Shown piece after piece: positions 63,798 through 64,000 of a stretch of DNA of 64,000 bases (position 1 is its first letter; each line of letters begins with the position of its first letter). The translations under genes and the position numbers were made by a program. The DNA is from Bacteroidales bacterium. Its GTDB lineage: Bacteria > Bacteroidota > Bacteroidia > Bacteroidales > UBA10428. The DNA is taken from the NCBI GenBank assembly GCA_016934055.1, contig JAFGTR010000027.1:20579-84578 (forward strand), in the 5' to 3' direction. Below the pieces are notes generated by a model, which saw only the letters and a program-made list of their open reading frames with translations, made no database searches and was not told the DNA's origin.

Positions 63798-64000
63798 GGA
63801 GCGAACTGTTTGCAGCAAAGCAATGGTAATACATCAACCCGGCTCTGTAGAGCCTGCCCCGACCGATTGGCGAAGAGCGATCTGTTTATAGCAATACCAT
63901 TGCAATTCATCACAAATCCTTACGTCCCGCCATTCGGCGGGTCGCGGGGAAGAGTAATCTAATGTACTTCTTTTGCTACAAACAGTTGGCCCCTCCGGGG
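63798..64000. repeat. Cluster of short intergenic repeats with hairpins, continuing past the window
   Basis: Two direct copies of GCGAWCTGTTTRYAGCAA lie at 63801-63818 and 63877-63894. An inverted copy, read as TTGCTACAAACAGTTGG, is at 63973-63989. Between them are hairpin-prone stretches, CCCGCCATTCGGCGGG at about 63928-63943 and GGCCCCTCCGGGG at the right end. The stretch from 63609 to 63797 has no recognised feature. The set resembles intergenic repeats seen many times over in Bacteroidetes genomes. A 76-codon frame across it (63732-63962) is not a real gene. Confidence 0.6.

Noticed and set aside
63732..63962. A 76-codon rightward frame with a hydrophobic start
   Set aside because: It runs through the intergenic repeat cluster, has no homologous look and its end lies in the repeats. 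Treated as chance.
1..64000. tRNA, rRNA, CRISPR arrays, phage or insertion sequences
   Set aside because: I looked through the gaps longer than about 100 bp and saw no cloverleaf, direct repeat array with spacers, integrase or transposase. A covariance-model scan would be decisive.

Overview
The window is AT-rich chromosomal DNA from a member of the Bacteroidetes (Bacteroidota). The evidence is a complete moxR-bat operon, a C-terminal type IX secretion sorting domain, SusC-like receptors with carboxypeptidase-regulatory N-termini, a fused E1 alpha/beta 2-oxoacid dehydrogenase, DUF4301, and promoters of the TTTG-N18..20-TAnnTTTG type seen only in this phylum. No rRNA, tRNA, CRISPR array, phage or insertion sequence was seen. 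Gene order looks like a stable core chromosome rather than an island.

Region 1 (1-9511) is a chemosensory operon read rightwards: cheA (cut by the left edge), cheW, cheR, a small histidine-kinase-like protein, cheD, cheB, a two-TM GAF/PAS sensor with no output domain, and a hybrid kinase-like protein. Both kinase-like proteins have lost the phospho-accepting histidine (Asn46 in one, Arg191 in the other) while keeping the ATP-binding boxes. This is the most unusual feature of the window. Region 2 (9520-10978) holds a lipoprotein glutathione peroxidase, a DUF2784-like membrane protein and acylphosphatase.

Region 3 (11036-19781) is the leftward bat (aerotolerance) operon: moxR, a small secreted unknown, DUF58, a DUF4381-like protein, batA, batB, batC with a 48-residue Q/N tract, batD and batE. 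Region 4 (20006-33505) is mostly housekeeping: truA, two tandem YfiR-like periplasmic proteins, aroE, comA, a GH84-like lipoprotein without a recognisable catalytic Asp pair, folD, ffh, argS, a nucleotide-sugar dehydrogenase, comB and a tiny acidic lipoprotein. ComA and ComB, about 9 kb apart, together make sulfolactate from PEP and sulfite, and could feed cysteate and sulfonolipid synthesis.

Region 5 (33865-48914) has a TonB-dependent receptor, an ECF sigma/anti-sigma/DUF4097 operon, a site-2-type zinc peptidase with a T9SS-exported DUF4380 protein, E2 and fused E1 of a 2-oxoacid dehydrogenase with a flavodoxin, an SRAP repair protein, an outer-membrane barrel, a membrane metallophosphoesterase, a SlyD-like isomerase and a nitrilase-family amidase. 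Region 6 (48945-52983) is a second signalling block: a single-domain receiver with an Hpt protein, a TPR protein, and a receiver-PAS-adenylate cyclase. Region 7 (53195-63579) carries rocD, a SusC-like receptor with its regulatory-domain partner, yjbQ, a DUF4301 protein, a GT4 glycosyltransferase and a PiT phosphate transporter with a PhoU-like tail. The right end (63800-64000) enters a cluster of short intergenic repeats that runs off the window.

Short degenerate tandem repeats fill two convergent gene gaps (38290-38334 and 61231-61276). Promoters matching the Bacteroidetes consensus were found in front of several genes, and two good intrinsic terminators were seen.
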